DNA of 18,191 nt from Syntrophaceae bacterium UBA5761. Lineage in GTDB: Bacteria; Desulfobacterota; Syntrophia; Syntrophales; UBA4778. A model generated the notes under the pieces. The model worked only from the letters and a program-made list of their open reading frames with translations. It searched no databases and was not told the DNA's origin. A program made the position numbers and the translations under genes. Of the stretch, positions 1 to 7,540 are shown one piece after another. Within the stretch, counting starts at the first letter, position 1; every line of letters starts with the position of its first letter. The stretch is from contig DIEZ01000031.1 in assembly GCA_002418885.1 (NCBI GenBank), positions 1,580 through 19,770 on the forward strand. The letters are read 5' to 3'.

Positions 1-40
1 GGTTATGAGCCGGTGGCTCTTCCAATTGAGCTATGGGCCC
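1..40 (-). tRNA. tRNA with CAT anticodon, 5' half only (Met or Ile2)
   Basis: Read on the minus strand from position 40, the bases fold as the first 40 nt of a tRNA. These are a 7-nt acceptor arm GGGCCCA, TA, a D arm (GCTC/GAGC), a 5-nt anticodon stem ACCGG, and the loop CTCATAA with anticodon CAT. The 3' half lies outside the window. The CAT anticodon fits elongator Met or the lysidine-modified Ile2. The C at positions 4 and 5 of the acceptor arm is compatible with TilS recognition (established for E. coli tRNA-Ile2), so Ile2 is quite possible. Discriminator base, T arm and CCA end cannot be seen. Confidence 0.85.
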
Positions 41-84
41 GTTCATGAACTTCGCATTCACTGCATCATCACCGTTTATCACGC

Positions 85-112
85 GCATCTCACGCCGCAC
101 CAATTGAGATGC
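85..112 (-). other. Inverted repeat between rpoD and the tRNA
   Basis: A perfect 8-bp inverted repeat, GCATCTCA at 85-92 and TGAGATGC at 105-112, flanks a 12-nt loop. On the minus strand it follows the rpoD stop by about 46 nt. No T-run follows it, so it is not a classical intrinsic terminator. It may mark the 3' end of the rpoD message, or it may be a processing stem in the tRNA leader. Confidence 0.45.
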
Positions 113-113
113 T

Positions 114-143
114 CTTGTAATTCTCATGCATCCTTTTTGTCAA
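114..143 (-). promoter_or_regulatory. Candidate promoter for the CAT tRNA
   Basis: On the minus strand there is a perfect TTGACA (138-143) and an 18-nt spacer, then TACAAG (114-119, 4 of 6 matches to TATAAT). It lies just after the rpoD stop and points at the tRNA 74 nt further on. The -35 is convincing and the -10 is weak. Confidence 0.4.
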
Positions 144-158
144 GAATTTTTGATAGCA

Positions 159-1910
159 TCATTTCACTACCATCTTGAGTTCCCGCCTCCTTGATGGATT
201 TCTCAACATTTTCAACGCATTCGCCTCAATCTGCCTGGTTCGTTCCAGCGTCGCGCCTAAATCGTCGATGGCCTCTTCCATATAGTCGGAACGCTCCCCG
301 ATCCCGAACCGCATCCGCAGGACCTTTTCCTCCCGCGGTGTCAATGTTGCCAGGATTTTTCGGGTCTGTTTCGCAAGGTCCATGCTGATGGCGGCGTCGG
401 AGGGAGACATGATCTTCTTGTCTTCGATGAAATCACCCAGATGACTGTCTTCCTCTTCGCCGATCGGCGTCTCGAGAGAAATAGGCTCTTTCGCAATCCT
501 CAAGACCTTTCTGACCTTTTCGAGGGGGAATTCCATCTTTTCCGCGATTTCTTCCGGGTTTGGTTCTCGTCCCAGCTCCTGCACCAAATAACGTGATGTC
601 CTGATGAGCTTGTTGATGGTCTCGATCATATGGACCGGAATCCGGATCGTCCGCGCCTGGTCGGCGATCGCCCTGGTGATCGCCTGGCGTATCCACCATG
701 TTGCATAAGTCGAGAACTTGTAGCCGCGCTGGTATTCGAACTTATCCACTGCCTTCATCAGCCCGATGTTGCCTTCCTGGATGAGGTCGAGAAACTGCAT
801 GCCCCTGTTGGTATATTTTTTCGCGATGCTGACTACAAGCCTGAGGTTGGCTTCTATCAGTTTTTTCTTGGCCTCGTTGGCCTTCGTCTCCCCTTCCTCT
901 ATCCTTGCAACCACGTTTTTCAGAACGGGAACCGCAAGCCCGATTCCCGCCGTAACTTTCCGGGTAACCATCCGACATTCCTTGATCGCCGCCTCACACT
1001 CCTTCATCCGCTTTATGGAAACCCTCAATTCTCGCGCGATCTTGCCCGCCTTGCCCGGATTCCGGTTCATCTCGGCGACGGTCTTTTCCATCTCTTTGAT
1101 GGTCATACCCGTCCAATCTTTACACAACAGGACCTTTTCCTCGGCCTTCCTGATTTCATTCGCCGCGTCTTTCAGTCTTGACACCATGCGGTTTATCTGC
1201 TTCTTGCTGAACTTGACCTCCCGGGAAAGCTCGACGATCTTCTTCGTGTTCTTGACCAACTCCTGCTTTGCCGCCTTTTTTTCTTCTGCCGTCGAGAATT
1301 TATCGGCAAGCTTTTTCCTCTGCGTGTCGTTCCTCTTCTCGATCCGGGCAATCTTATCGATGAGTTCCAGGACTCTTTCCCTGTGCATATCCTCCTCGAC
1401 GAACCCGTCTTCATCCTCGAGGTTGTCGACGACATTTTTGATCCGCAGGTCCTCGCTACGAAGCTTTTTGGCGATGTCGATGACATCCTTCACGGAAGTG
1501 GCGACGCTGAAAACCGCTTCCATGACCTCTCTTTCACCTTCCTCGATCTTCTTTGCGATCTCAATTTCTCCCTCGCGATTGAGTAAAGATACTACACCCA
1601 TCTCACGCAGGTACATCTTGACAGGGTCTCCCGTCTTACCCGCCGTGGTCAGAAGGGCGGAAAGATCTTCTTCCTCCTTCCCTTCGGCGATCTCCTCGGC
1701 CGTTTTTTTGAGGACTATCTTTTCACCTTTGTCCGTGTCTATGATATCGATGTTCTTCTCACCGAAGAGCATGATGATGTCGTCTATCTCTTCCGGAGAA
1801 GTCACGTCGGAAGGCAGAATGTCGTTAACGTCGTCGTAAGTCAAGAATCCCTTCTCCTCTCCCAGGGAAATCAATTTCTTTATTTCGTCTGAATGCATAC
1901 TCTTTCGCAT
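159..1910 (-). CDS. rpoD: Primary RNA polymerase sigma factor, sigma-70 (RpoD)
   Basis: This 583-residue protein has the layout of a housekeeping sigma factor. Region 1.1 lies at about residues 6-75, region 1.2 begins at [11 protein letters not shown] (95-105), and a charged non-conserved segment runs to about 345. Region 2 spans about 350-430 with the near-invariant segments [17 protein letters not shown] and [17 protein letters not shown]. Region 3 lies at about 435-515, and region 4 begins at [16 protein letters not shown] (about 523-538). Length is normal for RpoD (570-615). Region 4.2 departs from consensus. It is one residue shorter than E. coli after SDY, and Leu555 sits where E. coli Arg584 contacts the -35 element, while the following E-R-x-R-Q is kept. 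The ATG has an AGGGAG 8 nt upstream, inside the 3' end of dnaG, whose stop lies 2 bases away, so the two are probably translationally coupled. Confidence 0.97.
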   Translation of the reverse strand: MRKSMHSDEIKKLISLGEEKGFLTYDDVNDILPSDVTSPEEIDDIIMLFGEKNIDIIDTDKGEKIVLKKTAEEIAEGKEEEDLSALLTTAGKTGDPVKMYLREMGVVSLLNREGEIEIAKKIEEGEREVMEAVFSVATSVKDVIDIAKKLRSEDLRIKNVVDNLEDEDGFVEEDMHRERVLELIDKIARIEKRNDTQRKKLADKFSTAEEKKAAKQELVKNTKKIVELSREVKFSKKQINRMVSRLKDAANEIRKAEEKVLLCKDWTGMTIKEMEKTVAEMNRNPGKAGKIARELRVSIKRMKECEAAIKECRMVTRKVTAGIGLAVPVLKNVVARIEEGETKANEAKKKLIEANLRLVVSIAKKYTNRGMQFLDLIQEGNIGLMKAVDKFEYQRGYKFSTYATWWIRQAITRAIADQARTIRIPVHMIETINKLIRTSRYLVQELGREPNPEEIAEKMEFPLEKVRKVLRIAKEPISLETPIGEEEDSHLGDFIEDKKIMSPSDAAISMDLAKQTRKILATLTPREEKVLRMRFGIGERSDYMEEAIDDLGATLERTRQIEANALKMLRNPSRRRELKMVVK

Positions 1911-1912
1911 TT

Positions 1913-3700
1913 TTAATGCTCCCTGATACTGAATGATAATTCTTTTTCTTCCTCGACCAACCGCTGCTGCTCACCAAGCAGGAGGTCGCAGCGGTTCTTG
2001 TCTTCCTGTGCCTTTACGAGTTCCATCTCCAGCAACTTTCTTCGGTGCTTAAACCAGCGTCTCTTTATCTTCAAAACCGTATCCGTAAACTCTTTCTCGG
2101 CGATCCCCGCATCATGATAGACCACCTCCATGAAACGTCTGAACAGTTTTTTTTTCATCTCCTCATCGTCGACGCGGTCGACGACCACATTGACGTCGAT
2201 CTTCCCTTCTCTCTGGGATTCTTCAAGAATATACTGACCCAGCGCCCTCAGTTCGCTGCTCAGCAGATTATCCAGAACTTTTTCCTTCTGAACCGCCCTA
2301 TGCCACTCAGGGTGCTCCATGAGAAGATGGATAAAATTCAACTCGATCGGGTCGGCTTTCCGGGATATTAAAGGGTACGGGACTTCTTTTCTTTCCCGGG
2401 ACTTGCCGCCCTTTGAAGAAATCTCCCTACGGATCTCGGCTCTTAGAATTTCTTCGGAAATCCTGAGTCTTTCTGAGACCCGCATCATAATTATGTCTCT
2501 TGATTTTACATCATCTATCTGAACGATGAAACCTACGGCCCGGCCGAGTGTCTCCAGCCGGTCTTCCAATCCTTTTTTAGTCCCGATGATGTGGTCGATA
2601 TAATAATCAATCATCGATTGTGATTTGAAGATTATACCTTCCAACGCGTCTTTTCCTTCCTTCAAAACATATGTGTCCGGGTCGCAACCTTCCGGAAGGA
2701 TTACGACCTTTGCATGCATCTTCTCCGCAACAAAAAGCTTCAGACTTCGCTCAATCGCATGCCTTCCCCCTTCGTCGGAATCGAACAGAAGAACGATATT
2801 CCTCGTATAACGGCGCAACAGGCTGAGTTGATCAACGGTAAGGGCCGTCCCAAGGGTGGCAACGACGTTCCTCATGCCGGCGTTCCAAAGCCGGAGAAAA
2901 TCAAAATATCCTTCGACTATTATAGCCTCGTCGTGACGACGGATTTCTTCCTTCGCCCTGTTCAGGCCGAAGAGGTTCCTACCTTTGACATAAACGGGTG
3001 ATTCCGGCGAGTTAAGGTACTTGGGGACTTCATCTCCCAGTGACCTCCCGCCAAAGGCGACCACGTTTCCGTTGACACCCTCGATCGGAAACATCAGCCT
3101 TCCCCTGAATCGGTCGTAATAAGTACCGTCATCCCTTCTGACCACGAGGCCGGCCTTTTCGAGCAATCCCGAGGACACTTTCCGGCTTTCGAAATATCCA
3201 TTGAGATTATGCCATCCGGGGAGGGAATATCCCAACCGGAATGCCCTGGCCACATCCTCCCGGAGACCCCTTCGTTTAAGGTAAACCCTGGCCTCTCTCC
3301 CCGCAACGGATAAAAGGTTCCCGGCATAGTAGTCCGCCGCCATTCCATTAACCCGGAGAATTTCCTCCCGCAGGCTCTTCCCGACCTTACTATCTGCGCC
3401 CCTGTATTCCTGAGAAAGACTTATCCCGACCTTTCCCGCAACGTACCTGAGTGCCTCCGGGAAGCTCATGTCGTTGATCTTCATGATAAAAGCAAATACG
3501 TCACCGCCTTCACCACAGCCGAAGCAGTAGAAGATCTGCTTGTCTTCATTCACCGAGAAGGAAGGTGTCTTTTCCTTGTGGAAAGGACAAAGACCGGTAT
3601 AGTTGACCCCGGATTTTTTGAGAGGAACATATTCTGATACGACATCGACGATGTTCGTCCTTCTCTTGACTTCCTCTGTCTCAGAACGAACAAAACCCAT
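1913..3700 (-). CDS. dnaG: DNA primase DnaG
   Basis: Replicative primase that makes RNA primers for lagging-strand synthesis with the DnaB helicase. From the chosen ATG the protein has 595 residues. A CHC2 zinc ribbon has likely ligands Cys38, His41, Cys59 and Cys62 in [11 protein letters not shown] and [11 protein letters not shown]. The TOPRIM core has Glu263 in VEGYFD and Asp307/Asp309 in FDSDEGG. The last 170 or so residues are the helical DnaB-binding domain. The reading frame continues upstream to a TTG at 3733. I prefer the ATG at 3700 because GGGGAA lies 9 nt before it and family members begin about 20 residues before the [16 protein letters not shown] motif, as here. It is expressed with rpoD (2-base gap) and preceded by a long structured leader. 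Confidence 0.95.
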   Translation of the reverse strand: MGFVRSETEEVKRRTNIVDVVSEYVPLKKSGVNYTGLCPFHKEKTPSFSVNEDKQIFYCFGCGEGGDVFAFIMKINDMSFPEALRYVAGKVGISLSQEYRGADSKVGKSLREEILRVNGMAADYYAGNLLSVAGREARVYLKRRGLREDVARAFRLGYSLPGWHNLNGYFESRKVSSGLLEKAGLVVRRDDGTYYDRFRGRLMFPIEGVNGNVVAFGGRSLGDEVPKYLNSPESPVYVKGRNLFGLNRAKEEIRRHDEAIIVEGYFDFLRLWNAGMRNVVATLGTALTVDQLSLLRRYTRNIVLLFDSDEGGRHAIERSLKLFVAEKMHAKVVILPEGCDPDTYVLKEGKDALEGIIFKSQSMIDYYIDHIIGTKKGLEDRLETLGRAVGFIVQIDDVKSRDIIMMRVSERLRISEEILRAEIRREISSKGGKSRERKEVPYPLISRKADPIELNFIHLLMEHPEWHRAVQKEKVLDNLLSSELRALGQYILEESQREGKIDVNVVVDRVDDEEMKKKLFRRFMEVVYHDAGIAEKEFTDTVLKIKRRWFKHRRKLLEMELVKAQEDKNRCDLLLGEQQRLVEEEKELSFSIREH

Positions 3701-3840
3701 CGGGTGATTCCCCATCATCCAGTTAGTGTACAACAGAATGACTTTCCCAGCCCGAACGTAACGACATCCTCATCGTAGAAACGACAGAGACGCAATAACC
3801 CAAAACACATCCCTGAACACAGGCAAACAAGCAATCCTGG

Positions 3841-3889
3841 CCGAGAGCTTATAACCGCAACCAATGTTTATAAGAACCACTACTCTCGG
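3841..3889 (-). promoter_or_regulatory. Long hairpin in the dnaG-rpoD leader
   Basis: Two stacked perfect 7-bp stems fit one hairpin. CCGAGAG (3841-3847) pairs with CTCTCGG (3883-3889), and CTTATAA (3848-3854) pairs with TTATAAG (3868-3874). An 8-nt one-sided bulge (3875-3882) and a 13-nt loop complete it. It lies between the candidate dnaG promoter and the dnaG start. No T-run follows, so it is more likely a processing site or post-transcriptional control element than a terminator. No matching RNA family is known to me. Confidence 0.6.
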
Positions 3890-3915
3890 TAGTCGTTGAC
3901 CTCGAAACTCCGAAT

Positions 3916-3924
3916 ATTATACCA
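3916..3924 (-). promoter_or_regulatory. Extended -10 promoter for dnaG-rpoD
   Basis: On the minus strand TGGTATAAT is a perfect extended -10 element (TGnTATAAT), with no good -35 at 16-18 nt. It lies just after the yqeY stop codon and would start a transcript near 3909, giving a leader of about 210 nt before dnaG. This lets dnaG-rpoD be transcribed independently of yqeY. Confidence 0.55.
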
Positions 3925-3936
3925 GAGCCGACATGC

Positions 3937-4383
3937 TCACGCAGAGAGCCTTTTTTTCACCAGTTCGCTGACAAGCTTCCCGTCCGCCTTGCCGGCGACT
4001 TTCGGCATCAGGGCTTTCATCACCTTTCCCATATCCTTCGGCCCGACGGCGCCTACCTCCGCGATTGCCTTACCAACTTCCTCTTCGACGTCTTTCTCGG
4101 ACATTTGCTCAGGCATAAACCCTTTGATTATCTTAAGCTCCGCCTCCTCCTTCTCAACCAGGTCCATCCTGCCGCCATTCCTGAATTGCTCAATGGAATC
4201 AGCGCGTTGTTTTGCTATGGATGAGAGGAGTTGCAACATTTCCGGTTCCGTCAGGTCCCTCTTCAGGTCTATTTCTTTGTTGTGCATCGCCGTCTTGACC
4301 ATCCGGAGAGCGGAAAGCCTCAGTTTGTCCTTCGCCTTAGCGGCTGCAATAATGTCACTTTCGAGTTGCGCTTTTATACCCAC
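3937..4383 (-). CDS. yqeY: GatB/YqeY domain protein
   Basis: A 148-residue protein of the YqeY family (PF09424), matching the usual length of about 150. It resembles the tail domain of the GatB subunit of the Asp/Glu-tRNA amidotransferase. Typical segments are visible: the charged N-terminal helix, ELKIIKGFMPEQMSE in the middle, and the C-terminal GKVMKALMPKVAGKADGKLV. A role in tRNA-dependent amidation is suspected for the family but not proven. The start is GTG with GAGG 7 nt upstream. It precedes dnaG, a common arrangement in which yqeY replaces or joins rpsU in the macromolecular-synthesis cluster. No rpsU is present here. Confidence 0.93.
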   Translation of the reverse strand: MGIKAQLESDIIAAAKAKDKLRLSALRMVKTAMHNKEIDLKRDLTEPEMLQLLSSIAKQRADSIEQFRNGGRMDLVEKEEAELKIIKGFMPEQMSEKDVEEEVGKAIAEVGAVGPKDMGKVMKALMPKVAGKADGKLVSELVKKRLSA

Positions 4384-4400
4384 GGCAGAACCTCACCTGT

Positions 4401-4420
4401 CTGACCCTCACAGGGATCAG
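4401..4420 (-). promoter_or_regulatory. Hairpin in the yqeY 5' leader
   Basis: CTGACCCT at 4401-4408 and AGGGATCAG at 4412-4420 form an 8-bp stem with a single bulged base and a 3-nt loop. It lies between the candidate yqeY promoter and the GTG start, 17 nt before the start and just ahead of the GAGG ribosome-binding site. A translational effect is possible, but the sequence gives no direct evidence for it. Confidence 0.4.
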
Positions 4421-4463
4421 GTATTTTTAGAAGCATGTCAAAAATGTAATATGAAAATGATTA

Positions 4464-4490
4464 ATTATAGAAAACTTTTTTTCTTGTCAA
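4464..4490 (-). promoter_or_regulatory. yqeY: Promoter for yqeY
   Basis: On the minus strand a perfect TTGACA (4485-4490) and a perfect TATAAT (4464-4469) are separated by 15 nt, shorter than the optimal 17. The flanks are AT-rich. It points at yqeY with a leader of roughly 75 nt. The perfect hexamers make it the strongest promoter candidate in the window in spite of the short spacer. Confidence 0.65.
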
Positions 4491-4603
4491 TCTATTTCAG
4501 CCCGAATTTCCTCGAATTAAATGTTGCCCAAGGGGTGGTTGAAAGAGGATCGTTGACTCATGAATAGACATTATACGCCGGCACTGAGATTGATGATATG
4601 AGC

Positions 4604-5479
4604 TCATTCCCGCCCGGGCAGGTCAAGATGTTCGATGATACGGAAGACGGGTCCGCTCCGGTTCATGCTGTAGACATGGAGCCCTTGGACCTCGTTACGG
4701 ATCAGGTCTTCAGCCTGGCCGACAGCGTACTCGATGCCGTACTTCTCCGTTTCTTCCGGTTTATCCTGGAGCTTATCCATCTTTTCGGCAAGGTTTTTTG
4801 GAACGCTTGCATTGGAAAGGGAAATGCAGCGTAGCATCTGCTTGTAATTCAGGACCGGGAAAACACCGGGCAGGAGCGGAACCCGGATGCCGGCCTTCCA
4901 GACCCTGTCACGGAACCGGTAGAAGGCGTCATTATCGAAGAACATCTGAGAGATGATAAAGTCAGCACCGGCGTCGACTTTCCTCTTCAGGTTGCGAAGG
5001 TCTTCTTCGAGGCTCGGCGCTTCAATGTGACCTTCGGGATAGCCGGCCACGGCGATGCAGAAATCACCTCTCGACCTGATGAATTCAACCAGTTCGTTCG
5101 CATAACCAAAACCACCTTCTGCCCTGACTAATTTTTCCTGTCCCAGCGGTGGGTCTCCCCGGAGGGCAAGGATGTTCTCGATGCCCGAATCCCGCAGTTC
5201 ATCAAGAATCCCGGATAGCTCGTCCTTCGTCGATTGTACGCAGGTCAAATGCGCCATGACTTCCTGACCGTACTCATTCTTGACTTTAGACGCGATTTCG
5301 AGGGACATGTCCCTGGTGCCCCCACCTGCTCCGTAGGTAACGGAGAAAAAATCCGGCTTCAAGCTTTTGAGCTCTCCGATAGCTCTGTAGAGACTCTCCA
5401 AGTTCCCTTCCCTCACGGGAGGAAAGACCTCGAAGGAAAGAGTCAACACCTCCTGACGAAAAAGTTCCCGAATCTTCAT
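4604..5479 (-). CDS. metF: Methylenetetrahydrofolate reductase MetF
   Basis: Flavoprotein of the MTHFR family (about 291 residues; E. coli MetF 296) that reduces 5,10-methylene- to 5-methyl-tetrahydrofolate for methionine synthesis, or in C1 metabolism of anaerobes. Visible signatures are FEVFPP near the N-terminus with the catalytic Glu17, VTYGAGG, NILALRGDPP, AVAGYPEGH and ISQMFFDNDAFYRF. The frame has an earlier ATG at 5515. I prefer 5479 because GGAAGG lies 5 nt before it and the protein then begins MKIREL, like other MetF proteins. It stands alone, divergent from the amidase gene, with no methionine or Wood-Ljungdahl genes in view, so its pathway cannot be settled here. No SAM riboswitch fits in the short upstream gap. 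Confidence 0.94.
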   Translation of the reverse strand: MKIRELFRQEVLTLSFEVFPPVREGNLESLYRAIGELKSLKPDFFSVTYGAGGGTRDMSLEIASKVKNEYGQEVMAHLTCVQSTKDELSGILDELRDSGIENILALRGDPPLGQEKLVRAEGGFGYANELVEFIRSRGDFCIAVAGYPEGHIEAPSLEEDLRNLKRKVDAGADFIISQMFFDNDAFYRFRDRVWKAGIRVPLLPGVFPVLNYKQMLRCISLSNASVPKNLAEKMDKLQDKPEETEKYGIEYAVGQAEDLIRNEVQGLHVYSMNRSGPVFRIIEHLDLPGRE

Positions 5480-5556
5480 CTGATCCTTCCCGACTCCTAT
5501 TGATGCCGCTTCCATACCTTTTTACAATGCGGGAAAATGTCACTAAGAACGCCTGT

Positions 5557-5562
5557 TGTCAA
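5557..5562 (-). promoter_or_regulatory. -35-like element upstream of metF
   Basis: A perfect TTGACA on the minus strand, followed 17 nt later by CATTTT, only 3 of 6 matches to TATAAT. It is positioned for metF, about 80 nt before the chosen start. The -10 is poor, so this is a tentative call. Confidence 0.3.
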
Positions 5563-5585
5563 CCAATTTTCTATCCTACCGGTTG

Positions 5586-5607
5586 TAACAGACCGCCTAA
5601 TCTGTTA
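5586..5607. promoter_or_regulatory. Inverted repeat in the metF / amidase divergent gap
   Basis: TAACAGA (5586-5592) and TCTGTTA (5601-5607) form a perfect 7-bp inverted repeat around 8 bases. It lies within the spacer of a weak plus-strand promoter candidate for the amidase gene: TTGTAA at 5583-5588, 17 nt, TAAGGT at 5606-5611. The position suits an operator for one or both divergent genes. No regulator can be assigned. Confidence 0.35.
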
Positions 5608-5638
5608 AGGTTTCTCGAATAAAGGAAGAATACCTAAG

Positions 5639-7414
5639 ATGTCCAGTTTCAAAAAAATCGTTCTTGGCCTGTTTTTTTTTCTTCTCAGCCCGGGATGCGC
5701 CTTCGCGACTACCGAGATACTCAACATTCGGCACTGGGTCGCACCGGAAAACACCCGCATCGTAATCGACACGGACGAAGAAGCCGACACCGTAGTCAGC
5801 AGAACGGACCAAACGATCACCCTCGATTTCAAGGACGCGGAAATTAGCGATACGGTCCCCCCGGAAGAAATCCTGAACAAACCGGGTATCAAAAGAATAG
5901 TCGTCATACCCCTGCCGGACAACTCTGTTCGGATACAACTCCAATTGGCCGACTATGTTGAAACACGCGTGTTTAAACTGAAGGCCGTCGCCGACAAGTC
6001 TTTTCGCGTCGTCGTCGATATCGCGCTCCCGGAGATGGAAAAAAAGGAAAGGGAAGAGCGAAAACAACAAAAAATACTCAAGAAAGACAAGATCATCGTG
6101 ATCGACGCCGGTCATGGCGGAGACGACCCCGGGGCAGTAGGACGGAAAAAGACGAAAGAGAAAGACGTCGTTCTCAAGATCGCCCAAAGGCTACAGAAGA
6201 TTTTGAACAAAAAACAGGGCTACCGGGCCTTCCTGACGCGCCGTGGCGACTACTATCCCTCTTTCAAGAAAAGAATTCAGATTGCCAGGGAGTACGGTGC
6301 GGACCTCTTCCTCAGCATCCATGCCGACGCTGCAAGAAGCAAGAGCGCCAGGGGAAGTTCGGTCTACTGCCTGTCCACAACCGGGGCAAGCAGCGTTGCC
6401 GCACAACTGCTGGCGAGCCAGGAAAACTTGGCCGACATCATCGGGGGTGCAGAGAACGACCAGGGAAACGAGGAATCGGACCCGATCACGCTTCACATGG
6501 TTCAGACAGAGGCGATGAACCTATCGAGAAACCTGGCGGCGAACATCCTGAGGCAGATCAAGGCGGTCAACCCTCTTAAGTTCGAACAGGTCCAGCATGC
6601 ACCCTTTCGGGTTCTCAAGCTGCCGGAAATACCGTCTGTCCTGGTGGAGACCGCCTACATCTCCAATCCTCGAGAAGAGATGCTGCTTCGTAGTCCCTCC
6701 TTCCAGACTATGGTCGCCGAGGCTATCGCCGCCGCAGTAGACGAGACTCTGTCGGGACGCAAAATCCCTCCGGTCACAGTCGCCGCCGCAGTACAACCGG
6801 AAAAGGCAAACCCTTCTCCGGACAGCGCAAAGGGTGCCGAACCGAATATGGACACGGTCCTCTACAGGGTCAAAAAAGGGGACTACCTCGAAAAAATCGC
6901 GAAGATGCACGATACCACCGTTGCTGTCCTCCTGACATTGAACGGCATGAAGGCCGACCGCCCGTTATATGCGGGCAGTAACATCAAAGTGCCGGCCGTT
7001 AAAAAGGGGGATGAAGCCGAAAAGGTCGTCAAAAAAAGGCCGTCAGTGCAACCCCCCAAATATTCTTTTTACACCGTAAAAAAAGGCGACACGCTGGAAA
7101 GGATCGCGACAAGGAACAAAACTACCGTTGCCGTCCTTCTCAGGTTGAACAATATGAAGCTCCGTGATCCCCTTTACGTAAACCGAAGGCTCAAAGTTCC
7201 CGCAGTTTCCGGGCGTGAAAACGCAGAAACGGTTTCAAAAAAGAAGGCCCGCGAGGCCGAGCCGTCTAAACCGCTTTACTACAGAGTAAAAAAGGGCGAC
7301 ACGATAGAAAGAATAGCCAAAAGTCACGGTATCACGACCGCAGCTTTACTCAAAGCCAACGGCATGAAGATCAAAGACCCGCTTTATGTCGGCAGAAAGC
7401 TGAAAATTCCCTGA
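5639..7414 (+). CDS. N-acetylmuramoyl-L-alanine amidase with AMIN and three LysM domains
   Basis: Exported zinc amidase that cuts the amide bond between muramic acid and the stem peptide, typically during cell separation. The 591 residues start with a signal peptide (hydrophobic to about 22, likely cleaved after AFA). An AMIN domain follows at about 26-130, then Amidase_3 at about 150-372 with zinc ligands His159 (DAGHGG), Glu174 and His228 (SIHAD) and catalytic Glu337 (VLVETAYISNP). Residues 251-290, with SSVAAQLLASQENLADIIGG, match the inhibitory helix of E. coli AmiC, so an EnvC/NlpD-like activator is expected. Three LysM repeats (about 407-452, 476-521, 546-591), each with YRVKKGD- or YTVKKGD-type starts, bind glycan. 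E. coli AmiC lacks LysM. The ribosome-binding site is AAGGAAG with a 10-nt gap. Confidence 0.94.
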   Translation: MSSFKKIVLGLFFFLLSPGCAFATTEILNIRHWVAPENTRIVIDTDEEADTVVSRTDQTITLDFKDAEISDTVPPEEILNKPGIKRIVVIPLPDNSVRIQLQLADYVETRVFKLKAVADKSFRVVVDIALPEMEKKEREERKQQKILKKDKIIVIDAGHGGDDPGAVGRKKTKEKDVVLKIAQRLQKILNKKQGYRAFLTRRGDYYPSFKKRIQIAREYGADLFLSIHADAARSKSARGSSVYCLSTTGASSVAAQLLASQENLADIIGGAENDQGNEESDPITLHMVQTEAMNLSRNLAANILRQIKAVNPLKFEQVQHAPFRVLKLPEIPSVLVETAYISNPREEMLLRSPSFQTMVAEAIAAAVDETLSGRKIPPVTVAAAVQPEKANPSPDSAKGAEPNMDTVLYRVKKGDYLEKIAKMHDTTVAVLLTLNGMKADRPLYAGSNIKVPAVKKGDEAEKVVKKRPSVQPPKYSFYTVKKGDTLERIATRNKTTVAVLLRLNNMKLRDPLYVNRRLKVPAVSGRENAETVSKKKAREAEPSKPLYYRVKKGDTIERIAKSHGITTAALLKANGMKIKDPLYVGRKLKIP

Positions 7415-7480
7415 TGAAAGCGGCAGCATCAAGAATTCTACATCCGACAATCTTGCAAAAGCTTGTAATTTAAGAGAACA

Positions 7481-7540
7481 ATGGGTAAAGTAGCAACTTC
7501 GATATTCTTTCGTTTCTCTATATCCTGTTCGATCCCATGA
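7481..7540 (+). CDS. Possible 19-residue leader ORF overlapping the AI-2E family gene
   Basis: ATG at 7481 opens a 19-codon frame (begins MGKVATSIFF) whose TGA at 7538-7540 overlaps the ATG of the next gene as ATGA, the classic arrangement for translational coupling. The next gene has no Shine-Dalgarno sequence, whereas an AAGAGA lies shortly before this ATG. Against it, a candidate promoter (TTGTAA 7463-7468, 17 nt, TAAAGT 7486-7491) would start transcription downstream of this ATG, and the peptide is short enough to be chance. Confidence 0.3.
   Translation: MGKVATSIFFRFSISCSIP

Noticed and set aside
766-1839. 357-codon open frame on the plus strand opposite rpoD
   Set aside because: It lies wholly antisense to a well-supported rpoD, is rich in Ser/Phe/Leu as expected from the complement of a charged protein, and shows no domain.
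3896-4567. 223-codon plus-strand frame opposite yqeY
   Set aside because: Antisense to yqeY and crossing its promoter; no ribosome-binding site or recognisable domain.
4570-4575. TATAAT on the minus strand just after metF
   Set aside because: A perfect -10 hexamer but with no TTGACA-like box or TG extension at proper spacing, and a better promoter lies closer to yqeY.
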